The notes beneath the pieces were generated by a model. That model saw nothing but the letters and a program-made list of their open reading frames with translations. It did not search any database and was not told where the DNA came from. This document shows positions 28,476-37,098 of a stretch of 64,000 nt of DNA, one piece after another (position 1 is the first letter of the stretch; each line of letters begins with the position of its first letter). A program made the position numbers and the translations under genes. Source of the stretch: an uncultured Aquimonas sp. (GTDB lineage Bacteria; Pseudomonadota; Gammaproteobacteria; Xanthomonadales; Xanthomonadaceae); assembly GCA_946481615.1 (NCBI GenBank), contig CAMLOR010000001.1:21549-85548 (forward strand), given 5' to 3'.

Positions 28476-29234
28476 CTACTGCGTACCGGCCTGCGTGTCC
28501 ATCACGACCTTGCCTCCAAACGCGCGTTCGTAGAACGGCGCCAGCGTCGTTTCGATCGCGGTCGCCATGTCACTGCCGGGTGTGAGCCGCGCGAGATCGA
28601 CGCTGTTGCACGGCGGTTGATCGGCCAGCACCGCGGCCATCTGCTTCGAGACCCACTGGGCCGCTTCGTCCGTAGCGATGTAGGCGGCGACCAGCCACAC
28701 CGGACGGGCATGCTCGTCGGGATGCAGCGTCACAAGGAATGCCCGTTCGACTGCGGGTTCCTGCGCGAACAGGAGCGACAAGGACGTCAGCATCTCCGCT
28801 GGCGCCTCGGACGGCATCGCAATCTCCACCTGCATGTCGCGCGTCGTCACGTAGTTCTCGGGCAGGTTGGGCGAGCCCGTGTCCAGCAGCAGGGCCAGTT
28901 CCGACGGCGTGAGTCGACAGAAGTAGTGCTCGTTGGGATTGAGCACCACAAACCCGCCGCGGCAAGCTTCGAGGAACACCCGCCCGTTGACCCGCAGGGC
29001 CTGCGTGTTTGCATTGAGCGCGCGGCGCACCGCGGCGCGACTGGAGAAGAACGGGATCACCTGCTGGCCGTCCTGGCCGGTCCACATGACGAAGCGGACG
29101 CGCCCCTTCGGGGTGGGTGCCTCGCCGGCAGGAATAAGGGCGTAGACATCGCTGTCGAACAGGGTCTGGTAGAAGACCGGGCCGTAGGCTGGTTCCAGCG
29201 TGACGCGCTCGAGCAATCGATCTAGTTCGGTCAT
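28476..29234 (-). CDS. SseB-family protein
   Basis: 252 residues with two recognisable parts. Residues about 1-130 match the SseB N-terminal domain (LLERVTLEPAYGPVFYQTLF, VYALIP, FFSSRAAVRRAL, FLEACRGGFVVLNPN). Residues about 140-245 match the SseB C-terminal domain (RAFLVTLHPDEHARPVWLVAAY). The biochemical role of the family is unclear; SseB genes also occur as accessory or immunity-like genes near toxin and secretion loci. It overlaps the upstream 279-residue protein by 4 bases and converges with the metal island. Confidence 0.75.
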   Translation of the reverse strand: MTELDRLLERVTLEPAYGPVFYQTLFDSDVYALIPAGEAPTPKGRVRFVMWTGQDGQQVIPFFSSRAAVRRALNANTQALRVNGRVFLEACRGGFVVLNPNEHYFCRLTPSELALLLDTGSPNLPENYVTTRDMQVEIAMPSEAPAEMLTSLSLLFAQEPAVERAFLVTLHPDEHARPVWLVAAYIATDEAAQWVSKQMAAVLADQPPCNSVDLARLTPGSDMATAIETTLAPFYERAFGGKVVMDTQAGTQ

Positions 29235-30070
29235 CCCGGATCCCACACGCTGTCCAAGGCGCTTTCCTGGATCGGCCGAGTCCAGTAGCCGTCGCCCAAC
29301 CGGCTGGCGAACTGGAACACGCTCGCAAACGCACTCGTTGGCATCGATCGATGGCGCGTGAAGTGCGGGACCGTCCGCGCCGCCTGGTCGACCCGCTCGT
29401 AGGCATTGAGCACCGAACGGGTCATCTCGCGCTCGGCCAGGCCCGGTGCACCGCCGTGTCGCAGGAAGGACGCGGCGACGTTCTTGGCCGCCCACCACAT
29501 CAAGGCGCAACTCTGCCCGATAGAGTGCTGGGCGAATATCGGCGCTAGGAGAGGCGCGACGCCAGCTGCAATCGCCGGGTCCATGCGGTGGGCCGACAAC
29601 GCGTGCTCGGCGAACGCCAAGCACTCGGCCGTTGCCAAGGCAACCCAGGTCTCTAGCAGGACCTCGCGCGTGCTGTCCGCTTCCGGCAACGCCTCGAGGT
29701 ATTCCTTCAGGCGCAGCGGCAAGGATCCGCGGGTGGCGTCGTCCCAATGGATCACCCAGTCGGCGTCCTCGAGCTCCGCCAGGTCCCAGCCCGGGTCCGA
29801 CAGGGTGGCATCCAGGCGCAGTCGTCGATCGGCGGCCGGAATGAGCACGCCGCACTCCAGCAGCGCCACGAGAATCTGGTGCCGAAGGGCCCGATGCGGG
29901 GCAAGCCGGGCTGCCCGCGCGGGCAGCTTGCGCACATAGCGGTACCCCGGATCGGCGCCGCACTGGATCATGGCCAGCAGCGCCATGGCTCCGAACACGC
30001 CCAAGTCACTGATTTCTCGGTATGGCGGCGTTACATCGAGGTCCGAAGACCGGGCGGTGTTGCCTTTCAC
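29231..30070 (-). CDS. Uncharacterised protein coupled to the SseB gene
   Basis: 279 residues from a GTG with GGAG 6-9 bases before it; a longer start would run into the divergent regulator. No signal peptide is seen. The middle has ALLECGVLIPAADRRLRLDA, an acidic WDLAELEDADWVIHWDD stretch, and a C-terminal helical part. I recognise no family. Its 4-base overlap with the SseB gene implies joint action, and the divergent XRE gene suggests controlled expression. A toxin/immunity or defence role is a guess only. Confidence 0.6.
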   Translation of the reverse strand: MKGNTARSSDLDVTPPYREISDLGVFGAMALLAMIQCGADPGYRYVRKLPARAARLAPHRALRHQILVALLECGVLIPAADRRLRLDATLSDPGWDLAELEDADWVIHWDDATRGSLPLRLKEYLEALPEADSTREVLLETWVALATAECLAFAEHALSAHRMDPAIAAGVAPLLAPIFAQHSIGQSCALMWWAAKNVAASFLRHGGAPGLAEREMTRSVLNAYERVDQAARTVPHFTRHRSMPTSAFASVFQFASRLGDGYWTRPIQESALDSVWDPG

Positions 30071-30153
30071 GCCAGCTCCGGAGGGCAGAAAAAGCCGATT
30101 TTGGACTATTCCAAAGCAGAATCTAGCGTGCGGTGCCGAGCCCCGGCAACCGC

Positions 30154-30432
30154 ATGCCCCGATCAACCCACCATCGGCATTACCGTGCCTTCCTGGACCT
30201 GCTCGTGCAGCTGCGCGACGAAGCCGGCTTCACGCAGATGGCGCTGGCCGAAAAGATCGGGAATACCCAGACCTTCGTGTCGAAGGTCGAGCGCGGTGAG
30301 CGACGTCTCGACGTCGTCGAATTCACGGAATGGTGTGACGCGCTGGGGTTCGATGCCGCCTCGGCGTTCGGACAATTTCTCGAGCGACGCGATGGGCGTT
30401 CCCGCAAACTGCGACGCCGGCGGCGTAGCTGA
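30154..30432 (+). CDS. XRE-family helix-turn-helix regulator
   Basis: 92 residues. The HTH (about residues 15-55) reads AGFTQMALAEKIGNTQTFVSKVERGERRLDV, here given in parts: FTQMALAEKIG and TFVSKVERGERR are the two DNA-binding helices. A WCDALGFD segment and a basic tail follow. It is divergent from the SseB pair (83 bases between starts) and its stop abuts the Argonaute stop with no gap. Control of the divergent SseB cassette is most likely. A GTG at 30133 is an alternative start. Confidence 0.8.
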   Translation: MPRSTHHRHYRAFLDLLVQLRDEAGFTQMALAEKIGNTQTFVSKVERGERRLDVVEFTEWCDALGFDAASAFGQFLERRDGRSRKLRRRRRS

Positions 30433-31932
30433 TCAGACGAAATAGCGGAACGATGTTTCGGCCGGCGCGTCTTCGCCGAATTCGTCCAGGATGCCGCCCA
30501 CGCGCCGGGCGAAAGACAGCGACACCGGCCACTTGCCTCGGATGTCCGCGGTATTCCAGTTCATCCGCGTGAGATTGAGGACGTCTTGCGCTGCAGCCAC
30601 GGCACTCTCCGGTCCACGGCAACGAACTTCGAAGGGCTGCGGAACATGCGGCCCGGGGTATGTGCCGAGCTCGGGCATGAAGCCCGACGTGAACAGGAAC
30701 GATCGAGTTCCATTGACCGTGCACACCGTGCCCACCTTGGGCGGGTACGTGCCGTATCGCAGCAGTCGAAACTCGCTCGGAACCAACGTCACCATCGACA
30801 CGAGTGGTATCTCGTGCAGCGCAGAGCTGAAGCCGCGGCACTCCGCTTCGTCGAAGTGCGAGGTCTTGTGTAGCACCAGCCTCAGCGGCAAGCCACCCGT
30901 ACGCAGTTCGTACTCCGCCAGGATGTTGCGGCCCAAATCGAACGCCTGGTTTTCCGAGAGGTGGACGTTGCGACCTTGATTGGACTCCAGCGGAACGCCT
31001 TCGCCACGGATGGCGAAACCTTCGCCGTCGCTGGAAAACGCTTGCGCCAGACTGGAACGCACGATGGCGCGATGCGTAGTTCGGAAATGATGGAAGCTGA
31101 TGCCAACGAAGCAGGTGTCGGGACCGTTGGACGGAAGCCGCCACGGAACGCCACCGGCCTTGTAGTAAATGCCCACCGCAAAGTTCCACGCGCGTGTTGC
31201 CGGATCTTGATTGCGCGCGGTGTCTTCCAGCAGAGAGTCCGTCACCAGTTGGATCGGCAATCGGTTGCGCAGAGACAGCGCCTTGAGGGCATGCCTGAGA
31301 TCCCGCCGCAGGAAATCCTCCGGCGTTTGCTCCACTTCATCTAGCGCGGCAAACAAATCGAGCTGGCGCTCGTCTTGACGACGTTGCAGCAGCTTTGCGC
31401 GCTGGCGCTCTTCATCGGTGGACTTGCGTTCTACCGATCCCACTTTGCTGAATACGGCGGCGGGAATGCAGACGAGCACTAGGTCGGGCCGATTGTGTTC
31501 CCTGGCCGCTAGCCGCGACAGGATCTCGCCGTACAAGTCCACGACGCGCTGAAACGCGGTGTAGGCGTCTCCTTGCAGCGCTTGTTCGAGCGCATTTGGG
31601 GCAGTTTCATCCATCGCAAGCGCGCTATCCGAAGGCACTACCAATCGCTTGTGAAACGTGGCCTCAAATCCGGCAAACGACTTGCGCAAGAGGCTCGCTT
31701 CGCCCAGGCTCGGGATCTCGTTCTCGCAGCGTTCAAGCCATCGGCGACAGGCGACGATCTGCGCCTGCGGCCCGACGATGCCCAGATGCACATGGTCCTT
31801 TCGAGCGGAGCCAAAGCGCAGGTCAAACGGCCCTGCCGCCAGCAGCCCCATCTTGGGATCGGTATGAACACTGGCCCCGCCAAACTGCAAGCGAGGCGGT
31901 GACAGCTCGACGACAGAGAGTTCAATCGCCAT
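30433..31932 (-). CDS. Short prokaryotic Argonaute (MID-PIWI)
   Basis: 499 residues, the size of short pAgos that lack N and PAZ domains. A MID-like part covers about 45-165 (HVHLGIVGPQAQIVACRRWL through LVLVCIPAAVF). The PIWI part follows, with KAGGVPWRL at 258-266, CFVGISFHHF near 274-283, and a C-terminal NWNTADIRGKWPVSLSFARRV ending in YFV. Short pAgos use a guide to find invader nucleic acid but do not cut; they activate a partner. The partner gene directly upstream overlaps by 11 bases. The start at MAIELS is chosen because earlier starts lie inside the partner. Absence of the catalytic tetrad is inferred from family, not aligned. Confidence 0.88.
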   Translation of the reverse strand: MAIELSVVELSPPRLQFGGASVHTDPKMGLLAAGPFDLRFGSARKDHVHLGIVGPQAQIVACRRWLERCENEIPSLGEASLLRKSFAGFEATFHKRLVVPSDSALAMDETAPNALEQALQGDAYTAFQRVVDLYGEILSRLAAREHNRPDLVLVCIPAAVFSKVGSVERKSTDEERQRAKLLQRRQDERQLDLFAALDEVEQTPEDFLRRDLRHALKALSLRNRLPIQLVTDSLLEDTARNQDPATRAWNFAVGIYYKAGGVPWRLPSNGPDTCFVGISFHHFRTTHRAIVRSSLAQAFSSDGEGFAIRGEGVPLESNQGRNVHLSENQAFDLGRNILAEYELRTGGLPLRLVLHKTSHFDEAECRGFSSALHEIPLVSMVTLVPSEFRLLRYGTYPPKVGTVCTVNGTRSFLFTSGFMPELGTYPGPHVPQPFEVRCRGPESAVAAAQDVLNLTRMNWNTADIRGKWPVSLSFARRVGGILDEFGEDAPAETSFRYFV

Positions 31933-34723
31933 CGCGCCGATCCACCAAGTCCGCGTGGTCATCCTCGAGCGCCGCGTCCGCTTCGAGGGCGAGGCGTTCC
32001 AATTCTTCATCCAGCGCTTGCAGTTCCGCTTCCGAATCAGCGTCAGCATGCGGGCCGTCATCGAAGGCGGCCGCGCTGAACGAAATGGTCGGCGGCTTAG
32101 GACCCAGCAAGACCACGGGCGCGAAGCGGGCGACTTCGCTGTCTACCCGGTGCTCCAACGCGAATAGTCCTTCGGCTTCCCCGGAGATTACGGCTACCCA
32201 GAACGCTACATCCTGCTGGACGCTGGAATTGAAATCCCGCGCGGCGCGGCGCGTGGACAGGGAATTCGTGCGGTCGCGGCCGATGGGGAGACGAACGCCA
32301 TCGCGAGTGAAGGCGTAACCCGGCGCAAGGACCATCGCCCACTCAGAACCGAACGTCATCAGCGAAAAGCTAAAGGCCTTGTGTTCATAGTAGGCGACCT
32401 GACCGGAGTCCCGCTTCATACGGGCCTTCACCACAGTACGGGTCGCCTTGCGCACACGCGCCTGATAACTGACCTTCAACTCAGGCTCTTCGCCGCGTCC
32501 GAAATAGGCGCGGCGTCGGTCCAACTCGATTTGCAGTCCCTTGGCGCGCAGATGTTCAAACACCAGATCGTGCATCAGCTTCAAACAGATCGCCTCGCCG
32601 CCGGGCAGTGCGCGCAGCTCATCGAAGCCGAGTGTCTCGATATCTCCTTGATCGAAAGGCGTCAGTGATGCGGTCGCAAGGGCCTCGAGGTCGTAGAGCG
32701 AATAGAACCGACCGTCACTGACCCACCCACGCGGCACGGCCAATCCGGTAGCCGACTTGTAGAAGTCCGCATTTCTCTTCGCCGTGGTGCCTGCGTGCCA
32801 CACGGTCGTGGGCATGGAGATGATGGGGATCAGGTTGGTCGAATAGCGAACCGTGCCTTCCACGAGCGGCATCGCAGTGTTCGTTATTTCGTCGATTGAT
32901 TCAGGACGCGCCTGCATAGACACGACGAAGGAGCGGTTGTCGGTGGTGGGGCCAAACGTCAGCAATCCGTTGTTGTTGACCGTGGCCAGCAGCATGTCCG
33001 ACAGCCCCGAGCCACGCCGGTCCATTTGGCCACCACCGTAAAAGAGATCGGAGATGGCCGGATTACGGTATCCTTTGATGAGACGCGAGCGCTCCGCGAT
33101 CGCATCCTGCAGCGATTGGCTGCCCATCTGAATGACGATGTCGTCCACGAGTCCTCCCGGACTCGTGACCGTGATTGAATTGGTTGTCGCCGCGACCAAC
33201 ACCGGCTCCGTCCGGTCATAGTCGCGATGCACAATGGCGTTCACGATCATCTCCTTGATCGCAATCGCGTTGTACGCACTCACGGTGCGGGATACTTCGC
33301 CCTTCAATCGGAACTGGAAGTTCACCAGCGAAAGCAGTTCGATCAGATCATCAAGCTGGTTCCACAGGTTTCCGCCGATCGTACGACGCACCGTGGAAAC
33401 CTCAGGCGTTGACGATTCTTCCAGGTCAATGTCGCTGCCAAACCGGCTGCGCAGCCAATACGCCGGACCGGTGGCTTCGAACTCAACACGCGCTTGCGGA
33501 AATGCCTCGGACGGGTTGCGAGAAAAGAGCAGCCACCCGGCCAATGTGGGCGTTCGCACGCCTTCGTTTACCCTGACCAGCGTCAGCAGCTCGGCCGTCT
33601 GGTCCAACCAATCCGAATCGAGGCCGACGGGGTGCCACAGCGACGTGCGCTCGGCGTACTGCTGCAGACGTGCTGCCAGCAGCGGACGTTCCAGGGCGTT
33701 CGAGTCAAACCCGGCGAGAGATTTCATGTCCGTCGGAACCCGTCCGACGCTAGGGCCCGCTCGACGTCGCATCGGCGGCGTGTTGCTGGTCGTCAGACTT
33801 TGCAGCAAATCGCGATCGAGCAGCTCGTCGAAGCCCTGGATCGGGACGAGTTGGAAGTTCGAATGAATGGTGCGGGCCAACTCTTCGACCAGCGGGGCAA
33901 GAGATGCCACCTGGTCGCGCTCGCGCACACACCAGTACACCCCTTGAAGGAGATTGCTGGAGCGGGCCTGCGCCAGAAACAGATCTCGCATCACCGACGC
34001 TTCGTTGCCGCGGTAGCCCACGACGATGACCGGATGATCCCGCAGCATGGCTCGTAGTGGATCTACCAAATGCGGATCCAGGGTTTGCACTTCGTCGACC
34101 AGGTTCTTGTCGGTGTAGTGCTGCACGGAGCCGTGCAAGAACACCAGCTGAGGATCATGAGGCGCCGAGTTGAACATCACGTAGTCAGCGGGCGTGCGGA
34201 TCGACACCAATCTGTGGGGACGCGTGTGTTGCGTGGCCGCCTTCTCGAGGCACTGGTCGAAGTTGGTCGTCAGCACAGTCGAAATCCATCCCCGGTGAAG
34301 GATTTCGGCGAGCGCCGTGTAGCCCGTGGAGGGCGGGACGAGCGGATGGATCAACTGCTCAAAGAACTCGCGACGATCTCGCTTGACGCCGAGCAAGTTG
34401 TCGATCGCGGTGGGGTAGAGATTGGCCAGAGACACATCCGGCCGGAACCAGGGTTGCGCATTCAGCCAGGGCCAGTAGTCGGATCGTCTGACCGACGAGT
34501 CGTCGACGTGCCGACCATGCTCCTTGCACCAAGCCCACTTCGCCGCTTGCTCGACCGTGCGCGCTGCATCCGGAATACCAGAACGTATGGAGCAGCCCGC
34601 GCCCAGTAGCAGAACGGGCTCGTTCTGATCGATGAGCAGAGAACGCAATCGACCGACGGTTGCCTGCCGCCAGGGTTGAGCGCCTGGCGAGCCGGGGCTT
34701 GCCGCCGTCGTGGAATCGATCAT
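31922..34723 (-). CDS. SIR2 - GHKL ATPase-like - APAZ effector partner of the short Argonaute
   Basis: 933 residues. The SIR2 domain (about 25-300) has the NAD motifs LLGAGCS at 39-45, TTNFD at 152-156, the catalytic-type His197 in FLHGS, and VVGYRGNE near 234-241. The middle (about 340-600) resembles the RecG-C/HATPase_c_4 GHKL fold seen in AlbA_2/Schlafen-type proteins: KEMIVNAIVHRDY at 490-502 with Glu/Asn/His, TSPGGL, and MDRRGSGL. The C-terminal part (about 620-890) matches APAZ, with TRTVVKARMKRDSGQVAYYE-like strands, HKAFSFSLMTFGSEWAM and FTRDG, then an acidic tail. NAD depletion on guide-directed activation is the known SPARSA outcome; the middle domain's job is unknown. Confidence 0.85.
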   Translation of the reverse strand: MIDSTTAASPGSPGAQPWRQATVGRLRSLLIDQNEPVLLLGAGCSIRSGIPDAARTVEQAAKWAWCKEHGRHVDDSSVRRSDYWPWLNAQPWFRPDVSLANLYPTAIDNLLGVKRDRREFFEQLIHPLVPPSTGYTALAEILHRGWISTVLTTNFDQCLEKAATQHTRPHRLVSIRTPADYVMFNSAPHDPQLVFLHGSVQHYTDKNLVDEVQTLDPHLVDPLRAMLRDHPVIVVGYRGNEASVMRDLFLAQARSSNLLQGVYWCVRERDQVASLAPLVEELARTIHSNFQLVPIQGFDELLDRDLLQSLTTSNTPPMRRRAGPSVGRVPTDMKSLAGFDSNALERPLLAARLQQYAERTSLWHPVGLDSDWLDQTAELLTLVRVNEGVRTPTLAGWLLFSRNPSEAFPQARVEFEATGPAYWLRSRFGSDIDLEESSTPEVSTVRRTIGGNLWNQLDDLIELLSLVNFQFRLKGEVSRTVSAYNAIAIKEMIVNAIVHRDYDRTEPVLVAATTNSITVTSPGGLVDDIVIQMGSQSLQDAIAERSRLIKGYRNPAISDLFYGGGQMDRRGSGLSDMLLATVNNNGLLTFGPTTDNRSFVVSMQARPESIDEITNTAMPLVEGTVRYSTNLIPIISMPTTVWHAGTTAKRNADFYKSATGLAVPRGWVSDGRFYSLYDLEALATASLTPFDQGDIETLGFDELRALPGGEAICLKLMHDLVFEHLRAKGLQIELDRRRAYFGRGEEPELKVSYQARVRKATRTVVKARMKRDSGQVAYYEHKAFSFSLMTFGSEWAMVLAPGYAFTRDGVRLPIGRDRTNSLSTRRAARDFNSSVQQDVAFWVAVISGEAEGLFALEHRVDSEVARFAPVVLLGPKPPTISFSAAAFDDGPHADADSEAELQALDEELERLALEADAALEDDHADLVDRRDGD

Positions 34724-34820
34724 GGAGACTGCGCAATTCGAAGCGTGTGCATAGAAACGAGGTGGCTTTGACCTTCGGTCTGGGACAGCGCGAGTCTAGG
34801 GTGACTAACGCGTGGCCGTC

Positions 34821-34838
34821 AGGTGACAAATTCCTAGA
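34821..34838 (-). promoter_or_regulatory. Possible ECF-type promoter motif upstream of the SIR2/Argonaute genes
   Basis: Read on the minus strand this is TCTAGGAATTTGTCACCT, about 100 bases before the SIR2 start. The same 18-mer with one change lies at 50804-50821 upstream of the M23 operon on the same strand. TGTCAC resembles the -35 of ECF41-like promoters. The match could be chance: one or a few such pairs are expected in 64 kb. Confidence 0.3.
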
Positions 34839-35967
34839 GCGGAGCGTCTTCTGGTGGCGTCTCATCGCTTGCGCCAGGAAGCTTCAACGCGCTGGCGCGA
34901 CTGGAGAGCAATGTGCCTGCCTGGAAATAGCCCATGACCGTGCCGACGCTGCGGTGTTCGGTCATGGCCATGACCTCGCCGAGCGCGACCCCCTGGCGTC
35001 CGGCTTCGGTGACAAACCCCGAGCGCAGGCTGTGCGCCGCCCAGTCCCCGGGCAAGGCGGCCAATCCGGCGCGGCGTTGCACGATGCGGGCGACTTGGTC
35101 GCTCGAAAGACCCCGCGGGCCGACCGTGTCGTGCCGGAACAGGCGCCGGAAGAGGGGACCCTCCGTCAGCTTGGCCGCCTCCAACCACGCCGCCACGGCG
35201 CGAGCGGCCTCACCGCGCAGCGGCTTCTCTCGCCGCGGACCGGTGGCGTGGGTCTTGGTGCGGCCCAGGGCGTAGGTCCACGTGTCCTCGCGCAGCCGGC
35301 GCAAGTCGCCGACCTCCAGATCGACGACCTCAGAGCGACGGCGTCCGCCGCCGCTCCACGCCAGCAACAGCAGCGCGCGATCGCGTACGCCCCGCAGGCC
35401 GTCGGTGCAGGTGTCGAGCATGGCTTGCAGCGGCTCGGCCACGGCTGCCGTCTTCTTGCGCGTCACGACGCCGCGCTTGGCCTGGGCGCGGCGTGCCTTG
35501 GCAACGAGGGTTTTGATCCGGTGATCGTCCGTCGGCGACTCCCACTGCTGCAGGCGGTGCCATTTGGCGAGCACGGCCAGCCGGTGCCCAACGGTGGCGG
35601 AGGACAACGGCCCGAGTGCTTTTTTTGCCCCCAAGGCCACCAACTGCGCATCCACCTCGGCGGGAAGTTCATGGCGCAGCCCAGCCCCGACGCGGCGCTC
35701 GAGGTGATCGATGACGAATTGGTTGACCACCGTGACGGGCACCGGTTGGGTGTGGATGCTGCTGCCGTAGCGCAGCGCGTACCAGGCGGCCCAGTAGCGC
35801 ATCGCCGAGGCGTAGCTGCGCGCGGTGTTCGCGGGTGTGCCTTCGGCGAGAAACTCTTCGGTGGCGCGCGCCGTGGCCGCATCCAACGCGTCAGGGTCGA
35901 GCAAAGCCTTAGCAGACGTAGTGCCCGGAGCGAGAGGAAGAGGCGTACTATTCAATACGTCCGACAT
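34834..35967 (-). CDS. tnpS: Tyrosine recombinase (TnpS-like resolvase/integrase)
   Basis: 377 residues. A SAM-like N-terminal domain (about 25-160) precedes the catalytic domain, which has Arg210 in GGRRRSE, Lys238 in RTKTH, His312 and Arg315 in HSLRSGF, His338 in TEHRS and the nucleophile Tyr347 in MGYFQAG. All active residues are present, so it should be active. It is divergent from a KfrA-like gene with a dyad between them, the arrangement of tnpS/tnpT in Tn4651-type Tn3 transposons, where it resolves cointegrates at a site between the two genes. A chromosomal integrase is the alternative. Confidence 0.85.
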   Translation of the reverse strand: MSDVLNSTPLPLAPGTTSAKALLDPDALDAATARATEEFLAEGTPANTARSYASAMRYWAAWYALRYGSSIHTQPVPVTVVNQFVIDHLERRVGAGLRHELPAEVDAQLVALGAKKALGPLSSATVGHRLAVLAKWHRLQQWESPTDDHRIKTLVAKARRAQAKRGVVTRKKTAAVAEPLQAMLDTCTDGLRGVRDRALLLLAWSGGGRRRSEVVDLEVGDLRRLREDTWTYALGRTKTHATGPRREKPLRGEAARAVAAWLEAAKLTEGPLFRRLFRHDTVGPRGLSSDQVARIVQRRAGLAALPGDWAAHSLRSGFVTEAGRQGVALGEVMAMTEHRSVGTVMGYFQAGTLLSSRASALKLPGASDETPPEDAPL

Positions 35968-35994
35968 ATCAAAATCACCTATCGGAAGTCCATT

Positions 35995-36022
35995 GGTCGG
36001 ATAACTGGTTGCTTATCAGACC
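35995..36022. promoter_or_regulatory. Inverted repeat between recombinase and KfrA-like gene (candidate resolution site/operator)
   Basis: GGTCGGATAA (35995-36004), 8 bases, TTATCAGACC (36013-36022): nine of ten positions pair. The 75-bp gap between the two start codons contains nothing else obvious. An arm-spacer-arm layout is expected for a tyrosine recombinase core site, and a KfrA-type protein could bind it as operator. Confidence 0.55.
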
Positions 36023-36042
36023 TTAGCATAGGAGAAGGGGAG

Positions 36043-37035
36043 ATGGCCGTCGGGGTCCCAGAAGCTGACGTTTTCGCCGCCGCCGATCGCGTGCTCGAGC
36101 GTGGCGAACGCCCCACCGTCGAGCGCGTGCGGTTGGAGCTCGGGCGCGGCAGTCCGGCCCGCGTCGGGCAGCTGCTCGAAGCGTGGTGGGACGCGTTGGC
36201 CAAGCGGCTCGCCGGCGAAACCCGACTGCCCGCGCTGCCCACGGCCGCGTCGGCCGCGTTTACGGATCTGTGGCGCGTGGCGATGGAGGAAGCTCGCGCC
36301 GTGGCACACCGCGAGTTCGACGAGCAACGCGTGGCCGTTGAAGCCGAACGCAGCCAGTTCCAGGCGGACCGAGCCCGGTGGGAACGACAGATCGTCGAGG
36401 CCGACCAGGCGAGGAACGACGCGGACGCGGCGCGCAGTCAGGCCGTCGATCGGCTGGAAGACGTGCAGCGCCTCGTGACGCAACTCGAACATCAGGCCGC
36501 CGAGTCGAGCGAGCGTCAAAAAACCCTGGAATTGCAGCTGCAGGCTGCCGAGCGCGATCGCCGCGAGGCGCAGGAGCACCTGGCCGCGCGAGAGGCGGCC
36601 GCGGCCCAGGAGCGCGAAGCCGCCGCTCAGCACCTGCGGAGCGTCGAGGATCGCAGTCACGCCGAGGTGGATCGGGCCCGCCAGGAGGCGAAGGTCCTTC
36701 GAATCGACATCGAGCGTGCAGAACGTGCCCATCAGCAAACCGTTCGCGAGGCCCAGCAGCGAGAATCGGATCTCCGGCTTCGCCTTGGGCAGGAAGAAAG
36801 ATCCGTCGGCGAGCACGCCGCACGGGTGCGGGCGCTCGAGGAGCAACTGGCCCGCCTGGACGGCTTGGGCGATGCGCTACGCAGCGCTCAGGAGGCGATC
36901 CGGGCGGGGCTGGATCGGGAAGCTCAGCTTCGCCAAGCGCTGGATGTGGAAATCCGCAGGAAAACCGAAGGAATCGATGCCGATGCATCGAAAACCACTA
37001 GAAAAAAGGCCTCTGCGAAAGCGAAGAGACCATAG
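36043..37035 (+). CDS. tnpT: KfrA-like DNA-binding coiled-coil protein (TnpT-like)
   Basis: 330 residues. Residues 1-90 form a KfrA_N-type DNA-binding domain (ADVFAAADRVLERGERPTVE, VRLELGRGSPARVGQLLEAWW). From about 95 to 310 the chain is one long coiled coil rich in Glu, Arg, Ala and Gln. A short basic tail ends KAKRP. A GGAGAAGGGG site precedes the ATG. KfrA proteins are plasmid regulators; in Tn4651-type transposons a protein of this build (TnpT) stimulates TnpS recombination. The divergent recombinase supports the second reading. Confidence 0.82.
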   Translation: MAVGVPEADVFAAADRVLERGERPTVERVRLELGRGSPARVGQLLEAWWDALAKRLAGETRLPALPTAASAAFTDLWRVAMEEARAVAHREFDEQRVAVEAERSQFQADRARWERQIVEADQARNDADAARSQAVDRLEDVQRLVTQLEHQAAESSERQKTLELQLQAAERDRREAQEHLAAREAAAAQEREAAAQHLRSVEDRSHAEVDRARQEAKVLRIDIERAERAHQQTVREAQQRESDLRLRLGQEERSVGEHAARVRALEEQLARLDGLGDALRSAQEAIRAGLDREAQLRQALDVEIRRKTEGIDADASKTTRKKASAKAKRP

Positions 37036-37098
37036 ACCCCTTGAATTGCAGCCTCGTTTCAAAAAACGCCTCGCAAGCTACTGATCTACAACAAGTTC

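Noticed and set aside
28459..28488. 7-bp inverted repeat between the last metal gene and the SseB gene as terminator
   Set aside because: The arms are short with a 16-base loop, no T-run, and it overlaps the SseB coding end; too weak to annotate.
34660..36042. Plus-strand open frame that runs into the KfrA-like gene from upstream
   Set aside because: It is opposite the recombinase gene. The KfrA-like ATG at 36043 has a strong ribosome-binding site and starts the known domain.
37037..37040. CCCC directly after the KfrA-like stop as the element end
   Set aside because: Sequence after it is not receptor-like until 37137, and the inner part would overlap the coding end. The 37136 end fits the receptor frame better.
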